Shown: positions 38,124 through 47,983, counted from the first letter of the stretch. The stretch is 51,549 nucleotides of DNA from Bacillota bacterium (GCA_023511625.1 JAIMBD010000016.1:1-51549); one strand, 5' to 3'. Numbers and translations are program-made. Notes: a model not told the origin generated them from the letters alone.

Positions 38124-39122
38124 TCAAAGCTCCCTTGGCAAAAGTCCTGTCGCCGCCGGCAGCCCCAGCCAGCGGTTGGCGTGCTGGATGGCGTGGCCGG
38201 CAGCCCCTTTGACCAGGTTGTCGATGGCGCTGTAGAGGACTAGCGTCCGCCGCGCGTCATCGCGCGCTGCCGCCAACCACACCTGATTGGTCTCGCGCAC
38301 GGCTTGAGTCCGGGGCTTGCGCGAGCTGATGAAGACGAAGGGGTTGTCGCGATAAAAGGCGCGCCACACCTCCACCACCGCTTCCGGCCGGTGCGGACAA
38401 TCCGGCCAGTAGATGGTCATCGAGAGTCCCTGCGCCATGGGTACCAGGTGAGGCTGAAAAAGGACCACGCCCCCACTGACCCCTTCCATCTCCGGAGTGT
38501 GGCGGTGTCGGCCCGGCTCGCTGTAGGGCTCAAAATTCTCCGCCATTTCCCCCATCAGGAGATTTACCCGCGGGCGTCGCCCGGCACCGGTGACCCCCGA
38601 TTTGCCATCGGCCACGAGATAAGCAATGGGCCCCCACGCCCGCACCAGCGGCAGCACGGCCAGGGCAAAGGCAGTCGGATAGCAACCGGGGTTCCCGAGG
38701 ATGCCGCGTTCGGGATAGGTCATAGCCGGGTCGTCGGCATAGCCAGAGAACCCGTACGCCAACAACTCCGGCGCCGGATGGGGGCCGTAATACTGGGCGA
38801 AACGGTCGGCCTCGGCAAAGCGAAAACTGGCCCCCAGGTCGATGACCCGCACCCCTGCCTCGAGCCAGCGGCGAAACCATTCCATACCTTCGCCGGTGGA
38901 CAATGCCGCGAACACCACGTCGGGAGGGTCCATGGTGGCAAAGGTCTCGTAATCGACGAGGCGATCGGGAAGACCTGGCGAGGGGATCAGATATTCGTCG
39001 AGGGGCTCGCCGCCTGCATGCCCCGATACCGCCGCTGCCAGCTTCATGACCGGATGCCGCGCCAACCAACGCAAAAGCGTCATCCCCGCGTATCCGGTGG
39101 CCCCAACCACTGCTACCCGCAC
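38124..39122 (-). CDS. argC: N-acetyl-gamma-glutamyl-phosphate reductase
   Basis: A 332-residue NADPH-dependent reductase making N-acetylglutamate semialdehyde. Rossmann motif VAVVGATGYAGMTLLRWL, DLGASFRF and the active-site cysteine C147 in GILGNPGCYPTAFAL are clear, with GVTGAGRRP following. The GTG at 39122 has GAGGTGA six bases upstream. First gene of the operon argC-J-B-D-G-H, starting just downstream of the ARG-box promoter. Confidence 0.96.
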   Translation of the reverse strand: MRVAVVGATGYAGMTLLRWLARHPVMKLAAAVSGHAGGEPLDEYLIPSPGLPDRLVDYETFATMDPPDVVFAALSTGEGMEWFRRWLEAGVRVIDLGASFRFAEADRFAQYYGPHPAPELLAYGFSGYADDPAMTYPERGILGNPGCYPTAFALAVLPLVRAWGPIAYLVADGKSGVTGAGRRPRVNLLMGEMAENFEPYSEPGRHRHTPEMEGVSGGVVLFQPHLVPMAQGLSMTIYWPDCPHRPEAVVEVWRAFYRDNPFVFISSRKPRTQAVRETNQVWLAAARDDARRTLVLYSAIDNLVKGAAGHAIQHANRWLGLPAATGLLPREL

Positions 39123-39141
39123 CAGGCGTCACCTCGACCCT

Positions 39142-39171
39142 ACTATACTTTGGATGTGCATCTTTATGCAA
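39142..39171 (-). promoter_or_regulatory. Promoter of the arg operon
   Basis: On the minus strand TTGCAT (39171-39166) and TATAGT (39147-39142) are 18 bases apart, in the 54-base gap between glnA and argC. The predicted start lies near 39135, leaving a short leader with the argC ribosome binding site. Confidence 0.6.
39157..39170 (-). promoter_or_regulatory. ARG-box-like operator
   Basis: The perfect palindrome TGCATAAAGATGCA has the layout of ArgR/AhrC sites (TGAAT-4-ATTCA; actinobacterial variants have TGCAT). It overlaps the -35 of the arg promoter, where bound ArgR would block transcription when arginine is abundant. The repressor gene is not in the window. Confidence 0.65.
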
Positions 39172-39176
39172 ACCGA

Positions 39177-40505
39177 TTAATACTCGTTGAGGTATTGCTC
39201 AATCTCCCAAGGATGGACTTGGCGGCGGTAGATGTCCCATTCAATCCGTTTGGCCTCGAGATACCATTCGGCGATCTCTGGACCCAACGCCGCCAGCACC
39301 ACGGGATCCTGCTCGAGGCACTTGAGCGCTTCTTCCAGGCTCCCCGGGAGATGCTGAATGCCGAGTTGGCGCCGTTCACTTTCGCTCATCCGATATACGT
39401 TGCCGGTGATGGGCGGCGGCGCCTCCCACCGGTGGCGCACGCCGTCCAACCCCGCCTTAATGGTGACCGCCAAGGCCAGATAGGGGTTGCAGGCCGGGTC
39501 GGGAGAGCGCAGTTCAATCCGAGTGTCGGCCCCCTGGTGCGCAGGGACGCGGATCATGGGGCTACGGTTGCCCGATGACCACGCGATGTAGACTGGGGCT
39601 TCATAGCCGGGAACCAGGCGTTTATAACTGTTGACCAGGGGGTTGGTGACCGCCGTGATGGCCGGGGCGTGGCGCATCAAGCCGGCGATAAAGTGCAGCG
39701 CCACTCGGCTCAACCCCTGAGGTTGGCGCGCGTCGTAGAACGCATTCTTGCCGTCGGCCCACAGGATGTGAAACAGGTGCAGGCCCGAGCCGTTCAGCCC
39801 ATAGATGGGTTTGGGCATGAAGGTGGCGTGCAGCCCGTGCAACCGCGCAATGGTGCGGACCACAAAACGAAAGGTGGCGATGTTATCCGCCGCCGACAGG
39901 GCATCGGTGAAGGCCAAGTCGATCTCGTGCTGACTCGGCGCCACCTCGTGATGGGTGGCATCGATGCGAAACCCCATTTGCTGTAGCGTCAGCACCATTT
40001 CGCGGCGCGCGTCTTCCCCGAGGTCGACCGGCGACAGGTCAAAATAACCGGCTTGGTCGATGGGGCGGGTGGTGGCCTGCCCGTTGGCATCTTGCTGGAA
40101 GAGGAAAAACTCCGGTTCCACTCCGATGGTCACTTCATAGCCCATCTGGCGTGCCTCATCCAAGACGCGCCGCAGGGCACTGCGCGGACACCCCGGGAAG
40201 GGACTGCCGTCTGGGTTTTTGATGTCGCACATCAGGCGGGCCGTGGTCCCTTCTTTGGGCTTCCACGGAAAGACGGCAAAGGTATCGGGGTCTGGGTCCA
40301 AAAAGAGGTCGTACTCCTCGACGCGGACAAAACCCTCGATGGAAGAGCCATCGAACATGACCTTGCCATCCAACGCGTCCGGCAAGGCGTCTACGGGGAT
40401 GGCGACGTTCTTCAAGACGCCGAGAATATCGGTAAATTGTAGCCGCACAAACCGCACGTTGAGCGCTTGGGCTCGCTCAACGATCTCGGCTTTATTCGCC
40501 CCCAA
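39177..40505 (-). CDS. glnA: Glutamine synthetase, type I
   Basis: A 442-residue GS, the length of Bacillus-type GSI-alpha enzymes, which are feedback-inhibited rather than adenylylated. Beta-grasp segment VRLQFTDILGVLKNVAIP, DGSSIEGF, the metal-ligand segments EPEFFLF, HHEVAPSQHEIDLAF, then FMPKPIYGLNGSGLH, NRSPMIRVP and RIELRSPDPACNPYLALA are present. The start is TTG at 40505 with GGAGGAGG upstream; no glnR-type repressor gene adjoins it. Confidence 0.97.
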   Translation of the reverse strand: MGANKAEIVERAQALNVRFVRLQFTDILGVLKNVAIPVDALPDALDGKVMFDGSSIEGFVRVEEYDLFLDPDPDTFAVFPWKPKEGTTARLMCDIKNPDGSPFPGCPRSALRRVLDEARQMGYEVTIGVEPEFFLFQQDANGQATTRPIDQAGYFDLSPVDLGEDARREMVLTLQQMGFRIDATHHEVAPSQHEIDLAFTDALSAADNIATFRFVVRTIARLHGLHATFMPKPIYGLNGSGLHLFHILWADGKNAFYDARQPQGLSRVALHFIAGLMRHAPAITAVTNPLVNSYKRLVPGYEAPVYIAWSSGNRSPMIRVPAHQGADTRIELRSPDPACNPYLALAVTIKAGLDGVRHRWEAPPPITGNVYRMSESERRQLGIQHLPGSLEEALKCLEQDPVVLAALGPEIAEWYLEAKRIEWDIYRRQVHPWEIEQYLNEY

Positions 40506-40547
40506 CCCGGATCCTCCTCCGCCACCGCAGTCTGGTTACTTGTCCTC

Positions 40548-40556
40548 ATCTTAGCA
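40548..40556 (-). promoter_or_regulatory. Extended -10 promoter of glnA
   Basis: The minus strand reads TGCTAAGAT, the same extended -10 as that of the peroxiredoxin gene, about 40 bases before the glnA start. No -35 match is evident. Confidence 0.45.
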
Positions 40557-40559
40557 TCC

Positions 40560-41068
40560 CCGCAGCCTTCGTGGGTATCGCGCGCCCCAAAGCGGCAGAT
40601 CCCGCTCCCAAGCCTCTAGGGGCACCATGCCGGCATCAAGACCGGGTCCTGCCATGACCTCCCCGCCGAAACCTCCCGGCCTGGAGCGCGCCGGTTTTAT
40701 GGCTTCAGACCCTACGGTATCGTCGTATGGGCCCGCGTCGCTTCTCGATGGGCCCCGTGCCCCGACCGATCGTCACCCCCGCGCGACCGGAAAATTCAGG
40801 GCGCGGAGGCCCCCTCCCGTCTGTTGACCAAGACGGTCTGGACGCGGCTGAACAGAAGGAGACCCCGCACTGCCGCCCGCCTGGGCCTGGATGGCACTCG
40901 TTCGCACCTTCTCGGCGCGGTCCTACTCCAGATAGCCAGCCGACCTCCAAGCATGACGGATCGAGCCCGTTCCTCCCAGATGCAGGAAATTCGCCTAGGT
41001 ATGTCGAAAAATTCCCTGTGCTTCAGTGAGGTGCCGGCGTCCCAAAAAATGAAAGGGGGTGGGCTTCG
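40560..41068. other. Intergenic region between glnA and the cas operon
   Basis: About 500 bases without a gene I can support. The longest open frames (for example 40824-41099 on the plus strand) have no recognisable motif, no ribosome binding site and end inside cas6. The left edge holds the glnA promoter; the cas operon promoter must lie here or upstream but I see no convincing -35/-10 pair. The 60 bases before cas6 are more AT-rich. Confidence 0.5.
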
Positions 41069-41812
41069 ATGCGTGCACTCCTGCAGTTGCGGCCCCTGAC
41101 CGGCGCCTTGCGTCTACCCATCCACCACCAGCACCTCTTACAGGCGGCCGCCTACCACCTCTTCTCCCCGGCCGTGGCCCGCTACCTTCACGACCGCGGC
41201 TTCGCTGTCAACCAGAAGACGTTTCGACTGTTTACCTTCTCGCGGCTCGAAGGTCCCTACCGCCTGGAGGCGCAGTCGGTCAGCTTTCGGGGTGCCCTGC
41301 GCTGGACCATTTCGTCTCCCCTGGATTTGGTGGTAAGTGATGTAGCCAACGTGTTGCTGCGCGAGGCCGAAGTCCGTTTGGGCTCGAACCGGCTCATGGT
41401 CGAGTCGATCACCGTCCAACGCCCTGTGGTTGAGGCAGAGCACCTCGTCGTCCGCACGCTGAGTCCCATCACCGTCCACCAGACCGTATGGCGGCCCGAT
41501 GGCCGGCCGTACCAGTTGCATTTACATCCGAAAGACCGGCACTTTCAAACGTTGGTGGCGGAAAACCTATGGCAGAAATACCAGGCTGTACATGGCTGGG
41601 CAATCCCCACCGAAAAACCGCTGACCATCGAGCCGGTGGGCACGGCGCGCGAACACATCCTGCTCTACAAAGGCGGCGTCATCAAGGGGTACACGGGGCG
41701 CTTTTACTTAACCGGTCCGCTTCCGCTTTTACAGCTGGCCATCGATGCGGGAGTGGGCTCCCGGAATGCCCAAGGCTTTGGGCTGGTCGAAATGGTGGGC
41801 GAGGGCGCCTAA
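41069..41812 (+). CDS. cas6: CRISPR endoribonuclease Cas6
   Basis: A 247-residue RAMP protein that cuts pre-crRNA within the repeat. The C-terminal glycine-rich loop GVGSRNAQGFGLVEM is diagnostic, preceded by a typical ferredoxin-like pattern (KGYTGRFYLTGPLPLLQLA). Histidines at LPIHHQHLL (19-22) and HLF (about 30) are candidates for the catalytic base. The ATG at 41069 follows GAAAGGGGGTGGG. First gene of the cas operon. Confidence 0.93.
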   Translation: MRALLQLRPLTGALRLPIHHQHLLQAAAYHLFSPAVARYLHDRGFAVNQKTFRLFTFSRLEGPYRLEAQSVSFRGALRWTISSPLDLVVSDVANVLLREAEVRLGSNRLMVESITVQRPVVEAEHLVVRTLSPITVHQTVWRPDGRPYQLHLHPKDRHFQTLVAENLWQKYQAVHGWAIPTEKPLTIEPVGTAREHILLYKGGVIKGYTGRFYLTGPLPLLQLAIDAGVGSRNAQGFGLVEMVGEGA

Positions 41813-41827
41813 GGAGGTCGAAGGCCG

Positions 41828-43831
41828 GTGTTAACAGAGGCGCTGGCACGGTTGGGATCGCTGTTGTTAGACGAGAACGACAACCTGACCACGGCGATTC
41901 GCGATTTAAGTGACATCGAGAAAAACACCGGAAAGTTCTATGCAGCGGTGTGGCTGGTTGAGGTCTTGGAAAACGGCTCGGCCTTCAGCCGGCCTTACGA
42001 AGTTTGGGGCACGTGGCAGACCACCGGCACTGGCAAGCGGGCGCGGTCCGAGTTCGTTCCCCATGTCGAAAAGGCGGTAGCGGCCCCGACCTTTTGGCCG
42101 GTCGGCGGAGACCCCAGAAAGCCCCAGGGGCGTTATGCCGTGCCGGCCTATTACTTCTACGCCAAAGACTACCAAGCCTGTCTGGAACCGCAAGATCCCA
42201 GCGCATTGCGCCATTACTTGGAACTACGCCTCCAAAGGACCTTCGGATGCCAAGACCAGGCGGGCGTGCTGGCCGAGCGGGTCTCCGCGGCATTGTGGCC
42301 GCAGCTTAGGGAAATAGAGCCGAAAGACTCCCTGATCCTGATCTGCCAGTTGGGGTCAGATAGCGTTTATCGCGTGCTTCCCGAAGAGCAACTCGGCTCG
42401 CCGGGAGAAGTAGATTTGGGGCCGAGCCTGGCCATGCCGGGGATGATGTTGGCGGCGGATCTCCGACACCTCGTCTCCCGGCTTTGGTGGGCGAGACAAG
42501 AAGAAGGCGCCGAATACGGTCGTCAGGATCACGGAGTCTGCACCTTTTGTGGCGCGCAGGGCGAGGTGGTATCCAGTTATTCCAAAGCGTGGCCGTGGTT
42601 TAACCCCACGTGGTCGGCACCCAGACCGAGCGGATGGAAAAAAACCGATCTCGTCGAAGAAATCGCCTGTTGCCCGCGCTGCTATGCGAGCTTAACGTAT
42701 GGCGGCAAGTTGTTTGGTCACTTGTCTCGCGACGTGGATCCGGTCGTCATCCGCGCCATTTTTGAAGGACAAGGAAGCAGTCGAGGCCCTCGCATTCAAG
42801 GAGCGGCATGGCTTCTCCCGTGGCACCAGACCGTCGACAGCCGACGGTTTCTCCGCGGCGTGCGGCGGATGCGTCACCGACAACAGGACAGTCCCCGCGA
42901 CATCCACCTCCAAGATCTGTTGGGGTTTGACAACCTCATTCCGGAAGAGCTGAACGCGGACGCCTATCGGCTCACTGCCGTCTACTACACCCAAGTGAAC
43001 GCCGACATCCACCTCTATGCCTTGGTCGATGACATCGAACCGGGGACAGTGGCTACCCTCGTGAATACCCTGATTCCTCTGGCGGCCGAGACGCTGGCAG
43101 AAGAGCCGTTGCCGGTCGGACGCTCCTTCCCCGCCTGGCTGGCCAAGGCTTATGGGGGCGGCTATATTTGGCAGAGCCTGGAGAAAGTCCTGCGACATCG
43201 GCCCCTGTCCACCCGACGGCTCGTTCACCGCGCCGCGTCCCGCATGCAGCATTGGGTCAAACGCTTGCCCGACCATGTGGCGTTCGCGGAACTGTCTTCA
43301 GAGGTTCGCTTCCTATACGTGTTCCGCGCATTCCTAACGCTCTATCATCGGCATTTCGGCATCGCAGAGGAGGATTCGGTACCCATGCGCAGTTTGACCG
43401 AGTTACAGCAAATGATTCAGAATCCCGAGACCATCTGGGACTTGCAGGAGCCGGCCGATGTCGGGTTCGTCGCCGGCAATGTCGTCCGCGAGTTTTCCCG
43501 CCGTTTTTGGTCCGACCAGGAAAAAGATTACCTCAAGACCCGGGTCATGACCTTCGGTAGCCGCCTCGACCCCGATACGCTATGGCGCCGGGCTTTGATT
43601 CCCATGATGGACTTGGCGGAGCGGCTCGATATCGATCTTGGTCGCCCGTTTATGCTCCGCTTGGGGCAGGTTTTGCGGTTGATGGAAACCTACCGGGAAA
43701 CCTGGAGCCGCGACCCTGATGCGTTTCTAAGCGGGTTCTGGTCCGGGTACTGCCTCGCCGACCGGACCTTTTCCGGCACCCCAAGCGCTGATCGGAACGC
43801 CGCACCCGCGATCTCGACCCCTGAGGGGTAA
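41828..43831 (+). CDS. cas8b: Cas8b/Csh1-type Cascade large subunit
   Basis: A 667-residue large subunit that recognises PAM and supports R-loop formation in subtype I-B Cascade. Assignment rests on position between cas6 and cas7, size, and the zinc-ribbon pair CTFC (C238, C241) and CPRC (C282, C285), as in TM1802/Csh1 proteins. The C-terminal half is helical. The GTG at 41828 has AAGGAGG about 10 bases upstream. Sequence similarity of this subunit is always low, so the subfamily label is less certain than the role. Confidence 0.85.
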   Translation: MLTEALARLGSLLLDENDNLTTAIRDLSDIEKNTGKFYAAVWLVEVLENGSAFSRPYEVWGTWQTTGTGKRARSEFVPHVEKAVAAPTFWPVGGDPRKPQGRYAVPAYYFYAKDYQACLEPQDPSALRHYLELRLQRTFGCQDQAGVLAERVSAALWPQLREIEPKDSLILICQLGSDSVYRVLPEEQLGSPGEVDLGPSLAMPGMMLAADLRHLVSRLWWARQEEGAEYGRQDHGVCTFCGAQGEVVSSYSKAWPWFNPTWSAPRPSGWKKTDLVEEIACCPRCYASLTYGGKLFGHLSRDVDPVVIRAIFEGQGSSRGPRIQGAAWLLPWHQTVDSRRFLRGVRRMRHRQQDSPRDIHLQDLLGFDNLIPEELNADAYRLTAVYYTQVNADIHLYALVDDIEPGTVATLVNTLIPLAAETLAEEPLPVGRSFPAWLAKAYGGGYIWQSLEKVLRHRPLSTRRLVHRAASRMQHWVKRLPDHVAFAELSSEVRFLYVFRAFLTLYHRHFGIAEEDSVPMRSLTELQQMIQNPETIWDLQEPADVGFVAGNVVREFSRRFWSDQEKDYLKTRVMTFGSRLDPDTLWRRALIPMMDLAERLDIDLGRPFMLRLGQVLRLMETYRETWSRDPDAFLSGFWSGYCLADRTFSGTPSADRNAAPAISTPEG

Positions 43832-43917
43832 CGATAGGGCCGCGAGCAGGGGTCCTCCGGCCTTGATTTAGACACCGACATCGACTCCCGGTAATTTTGT
43901 GAAAGGAGCATGGGCAC

Positions 43918-44889
43918 ATGATTCGCACTTCCGAAATCCTTTTCGTTAAATGCGTGAAGGACGGCATTCCCAACCGCGATCCGCTCGCCGACAGCGACGC
44001 TCGCCGTCTGTTTGGGGAAGACGATGGCCGGATATCGCTGTCCGATGTGAGCATCAAACGGGACGTGCGCGACTACGTCCTCGCTAAATACCCGGAAGGA
44101 GGTGAAGATCAGCGACATCACATCTACATCCAGGAACTTCGGCGCGACAAATTCCTCTTGGGTCGTAAAGAGCTGGCCCAATGGATCTTCGACCGCGCAG
44201 GCATTGCCAATGAATTGGGAGATTCGCTCGAACAGCGGCGTGCGGCGTTAGCTCGCCACGCGTATGATGTGCGCACATTCGGCGCCGTGTATTCGGTAGG
44301 CGATCAGAGTTTCCACCTCACCGGCCCGACACAGTTTGGCTGGGCGCACTCCCTACATGCGGTGGAAACCCGATACGTCCAAGGGACAGTCGTCATCCCC
44401 TCCGCAGAGTCCCAGGGGCGGAGCGCGGGATCGGGGTCTCGCGAAGGCAAACAGCAGGGAACCATCTGGTCGACCTACTATCTCCCCTTCGCCGTGTTCG
44501 CCATGCCGGGCATCGTCAATGCCACGATCGCCCAGCAAACTGGGATGGATGCATCTGACGTCGAGTTGTTGCTCGAGGCACTCTGGCGGGGAACGAAATT
44601 TCGACAGGCCCGCGGTCGCGGCTTCCAACAGCCGCTACTGTTGATTCACGTAGAGTATCAGGACCCTCTGTTTCGTTTGGGCTACCTGGAAGAAGGGATT
44701 CGGTTAGAGACGACCCAGCCCATCCCCACGGGTTTAGATCAGGTCCAGCTGGATGTACGAGCACTCTCCGATCGGTTGGCGGCCAATGCCGCCCATATCG
44801 CCCGGGTCCGGTGGTGGCAGGACCCCGAGTTAGAGGTTGTCGGCGAGCTGCCAGGTGTCGCAGGGGGACTCGAAGGGCCATCGGCATAG
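43918..44889 (+). CDS. cas7: Cas7/Csh2-type Cascade backbone subunit
   Basis: A 323-residue RAMP protein. It starts MIRTSEILFVKCVKDGIPNR and continues DP, LSDVSIKRDVRDYVL, as in Csh2 (SEILFxxxxKDxxPNxDP, SDVxLKRxIRDYL). ARHAYDVRTFGAVYS, GPTQFGWAHSLHAVE and ALWRGTKFRQARGRG follow the family order. It forms the crRNA-coating filament. RBS AAAGGAGC lies upstream; an 86-base gap separates it from cas8b. Confidence 0.93.
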   Translation: MIRTSEILFVKCVKDGIPNRDPLADSDARRLFGEDDGRISLSDVSIKRDVRDYVLAKYPEGGEDQRHHIYIQELRRDKFLLGRKELAQWIFDRAGIANELGDSLEQRRAALARHAYDVRTFGAVYSVGDQSFHLTGPTQFGWAHSLHAVETRYVQGTVVIPSAESQGRSAGSGSREGKQQGTIWSTYYLPFAVFAMPGIVNATIAQQTGMDASDVELLLEALWRGTKFRQARGRGFQQPLLLIHVEYQDPLFRLGYLEEGIRLETTQPIPTGLDQVQLDVRALSDRLAANAAHIARVRWWQDPELEVVGELPGVAGGLEGPSA

Positions 44890-44900
44890 AGGTGGGGACC

Positions 44901-45599
44901 ATGAAGCTGTTGTATTTCGAGGTAAAGAGTTCTGTGGCTCACTTTCGGCGTCCGGATACCACCAGTACCCACGCCACATACCCTTTCATTACCCGTACGG
45001 CCATCCAGGGATTGTTAGCCGCGGTCATGGGATGGGAATCCTGGTCGGGATCCTTGTGGAGCGGTGTCGAACTGTTAAGTCCGCCGGTGACCAAAGTGCA
45101 GCAACTGTCGATGTTGGGGAAGGGCTTTCTGGACAAAGATGGCGACATCTTCAATCGTCCGACTACGGTCGAACTGCTGGTCAACCCCCATTATCGGATT
45201 TTTGTAGCTGGCGACCATCTCGACGCGCTGGCCGAAAGACTCGCGTCCAATCGCAGTGTGTACCATACGTATTTGGGATCTGCCTTCGCCCTCACGGTAC
45301 CGTTTGCGGTAGGGGTGGATGACGTCGAGCCCCTGCCGCCGACGACCTCAGACAGCTGGTCCGCCCGCACCGTACTTCCGGTTCACGCCGTCCAAGCCCT
45401 TGAGGCCACGGCTGGCGCCCAATTCGCCCGCGTAGGAGGTATCCCATATGAAATACTCCCCGGCCGGCGCTTTCGAGGCTCGGTGGCGGTACTTTACGAA
45501 AAGCGAGGGAGGCCCATCGAGTTTTATCCGAGTACCGGGCCCTTTGCCCCTGAAGTCCGTTTCGTTCCCTGGCAGGGTCAGGTGGTGGCACTATGGTAG
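44901..45599 (+). CDS. cas5: Cas5 (I-B type)
   Basis: A 232-residue RAMP protein that binds the 5' handle of crRNA. N terminus KLLYFEVKSSVAHFRRPDT then TRTAIQGLLAAVMGW is the Cas5 pattern (first strand plus TPTaaxGlLgai), with a GIPYEILPGRRF segment near the end. The ATG at 44901 has GAGGTGGGG upstream. It overlaps cas3 by 7 bases. Confidence 0.9.
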   Translation: MKLLYFEVKSSVAHFRRPDTTSTHATYPFITRTAIQGLLAAVMGWESWSGSLWSGVELLSPPVTKVQQLSMLGKGFLDKDGDIFNRPTTVELLVNPHYRIFVAGDHLDALAERLASNRSVYHTYLGSAFALTVPFAVGVDDVEPLPPTTSDSWSARTVLPVHAVQALEATAGAQFARVGGIPYEILPGRRFRGSVAVLYEKRGRPIEFYPSTGPFAPEVRFVPWQGQVVALW

Positions 45600-47983
45600 T
45601 TCCCTTGGACCAATGTTGGGCCCGGCCTCCACGTGGTGACCGCGAACTGCTGTTGGTAGACCATCTGGAACAGGTCGCGGTGATGGCGTCGCGCGGCGCC
45701 ACCGGGCAAGAGGCTCAGGCATTGTATGCGGCTGGCCTTTTGCACGACATTGGCAAAGCGCGAACCAGTTGGCAAGAGTACATCCGTCGGAATACAGGGC
45801 GATCCGTTAATCACGCGTTTTTAGGAGCCGCCCTGTTTTTCTGGTGTTGGTCCCGTCCGCGCGTCGCCCGTCCGGAACAGTGGGCGACAATCCTTCAGCT
45901 GACCCGGGATATCGCCAATCATCATGGAAGCTTGGACGATCTCCGCGAAGAACCGCCGTGGCTCAATGGATGGCAAAGCGCTGCCTTTGGGGAGGTGGAT
46001 TGGCCCGCCGTAGCTACATTGCTCCGCCAACGATGCCCGTACCTCCCCCCCATCCCGACCGACCCCCAAACGCTTCAAGCGGAGTTCAGAAAATTGCCAG
46101 GCCTGTGGCAACGATGGCTTGAAGACTGTACCGACTATGACCTACCGCTGGACGAAGCCGTCGCGCGCAGCATTCGCGTTCACACCGCCTGTTTAATTCA
46201 GGCCGACCGCTTTGACGCGGCAGCGATGGCACCTGATCCAGGAATTACGGCAGCCCGTACTGGGGAGATCTTGGCGAACATCCGACAATACGTAGAACAG
46301 CAGCTGGACGACGAAGCCCAGAGGAGTCCCATGACGTGGTACCGGCAGCGCATGGCACAGGAGGTTTTATCTCGGCTTTCTGGCCTCGAGGCGCGGTCCA
46401 GTCGCCTATGGACCTTGGAATTGCCCACTGGGGCAGGCAAGACCTTATTGGCTCTTCAAGTTGCCACCACCTTACTGCAAAAGCAGGGTGGCGGGCGTAT
46501 GGTGTACGTCGCTCCGTATTTGTCGGTTTTGGCTCAAGCTGCAGATGTGGTAACCCGCGCAACCGGAATCGAGGTCTTAGAGCATCATCACATGGCCTCG
46601 TTAACCCCACAAACCGACGAGATCCTGCGAGACGAAGACGTGCTGATTCAGGAGTCGTGGCAAGCCCCCATTGTCGCCACTACATTCAACCAGTTTTTCC
46701 GCGCGCTCTTCCCCGTCCGCGCCCACGAAGCCATGCGACTCCAAGCCCTCCAGCACGCCGTAGTCATCATTGACGAACCGCAGGTAATCAATCCCTCGGC
46801 GTGGGCGGTATTCCTAAAGGGCCTCGAGCAGTCCCTTGAAATTCTCAACAGTCACGCGATTCTAACCACCGCCACGCTCCCTCCCTTACGGCCTGCCCGA
46901 TTGCGACATCCTCCGATTACCCTGGGTCCAGCTACTGCGACACCACCGCTCTCGCGGTACCAATTACACGTCGAGACCCCCGGTTGGACCACGGAAGACG
47001 TCGGGAACCAGGCGCTGGAAGAATTGCAAACGGGCACCTCCTGCGCGGTGATGTTGAATACCATCCGAGATGCCGCCGAAGTCTACCAATTCTTGCTCCA
47101 GCGAGCAGAAGGCTGCAACCTGTATTTGGTAACGGGAGCCATGAGCGGGATTCACAAGCGCTTTCGCCTTTCGGAGATTTTTCACGCGGTAAACGCCCCG
47201 ACGCATCCCCCGAAGAAAGTCCTGGTGGTGAGCACCCAGGTCCTCGAGGCTGGCGTCGATCTGAGTTTTGATGCCATTTTGAGAGCCAGGTCATGGATAC
47301 CGTCAATTGTCCAATCGGCGGGACGCGTCAATCGGCATGGAGAACGTCCTGGTCCCGGTCGTCTTCGCGTTTTTACCTATATCCGGCCGGATGGCCACGA
47401 CTCACGCCCATTCGTGTACCGAGACAGCGTTGCCCGCGAGGAGACAGACCGTTTACTCGATTCCTGCCCCGTCGTCGACGAACACGACATCCCCCGCGTG
47501 TTGGAGACATTTTACCGGGCTTACTTCCAACGACACAGCTTCGAAGGCACTCTCCAAAAATTCGTCCAAGCCGCCAACGGTCAGTGGAGCGCCGTCGGTG
47601 GGCTAGAGCCTTTTGAGGCGGACGTCCCCGCCATTCCCGTCTTCATAGGCCTCTTGGGGCCGACCCTCGGCGACCAAACCTGGGCGGATGCACCGACGCT
47701 TCAAGGTTTGCGGTACTTCCAATGTCAAACGCCTGACACAGTCTTTGAGCGCTATACGGATCCTAAATTTCTCAGTCGGTTAGACTTCGCAACTCGGAAG
47801 TACTTTATGAGCCTGCTTTTGCGATTCTGTGTCAACATGCCTATTCGCCGCATCCTGCAACAAGTCGAACGGTTTGAAAACCGAGTAGTGGTCCGGTGGG
47901 TGGATCTTGCCGCCTACCGACCAGACACCGGGTTGGCCGAAATCTTTATCAGCCACGAGGACGGAGGTGCAGTATTCCTGTGA
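45593..47983 (+). CDS. cas3: CRISPR helicase/nuclease Cas3 (HD-helicase)
   Basis: A 796-residue effector that unwinds and degrades target DNA. HD domain: H24 in LVDHLEQV and H51-D52 in LLHDIGKA. Helicase: Walker A ELPTGAGKTLLAL (about residues 277-289), DExx box VIIDEPQVI (about 393), TTATLP, the VSTQVLEAGVDLSFD motif V and QSAGRVNRHG motif VI (about 573-582). HD and helicase domains are both complete, so it should be active. Its TGA overlaps the cas4 GTG. Confidence 0.95.
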   Translation: MVVPLDQCWARPPRGDRELLLVDHLEQVAVMASRGATGQEAQALYAAGLLHDIGKARTSWQEYIRRNTGRSVNHAFLGAALFFWCWSRPRVARPEQWATILQLTRDIANHHGSLDDLREEPPWLNGWQSAAFGEVDWPAVATLLRQRCPYLPPIPTDPQTLQAEFRKLPGLWQRWLEDCTDYDLPLDEAVARSIRVHTACLIQADRFDAAAMAPDPGITAARTGEILANIRQYVEQQLDDEAQRSPMTWYRQRMAQEVLSRLSGLEARSSRLWTLELPTGAGKTLLALQVATTLLQKQGGGRMVYVAPYLSVLAQAADVVTRATGIEVLEHHHMASLTPQTDEILRDEDVLIQESWQAPIVATTFNQFFRALFPVRAHEAMRLQALQHAVVIIDEPQVINPSAWAVFLKGLEQSLEILNSHAILTTATLPPLRPARLRHPPITLGPATATPPLSRYQLHVETPGWTTEDVGNQALEELQTGTSCAVMLNTIRDAAEVYQFLLQRAEGCNLYLVTGAMSGIHKRFRLSEIFHAVNAPTHPPKKVLVVSTQVLEAGVDLSFDAILRARSWIPSIVQSAGRVNRHGERPGPGRLRVFTYIRPDGHDSRPFVYRDSVAREETDRLLDSCPVVDEHDIPRVLETFYRAYFQRHSFEGTLQKFVQAANGQWSAVGGLEPFEADVPAIPVFIGLLGPTLGDQTWADAPTLQGLRYFQCQTPDTVFERYTDPKFLSRLDFATRKYFMSLLLRFCVNMPIRRILQQVERFENRVVVRWVDLAAYRPDTGLAEIFISHEDGGAVFL

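Noticed and set aside
39123-39176. T-box or attenuator upstream of argC.
   Set aside because: The leader is too short and has no antiterminator structure; an ARG-box operator explains the region.
40824-41099. Possible small gene upstream of cas6.
   Set aside because: No motif, no ribosome binding site, and it runs into the cas6 start; composition looks random.
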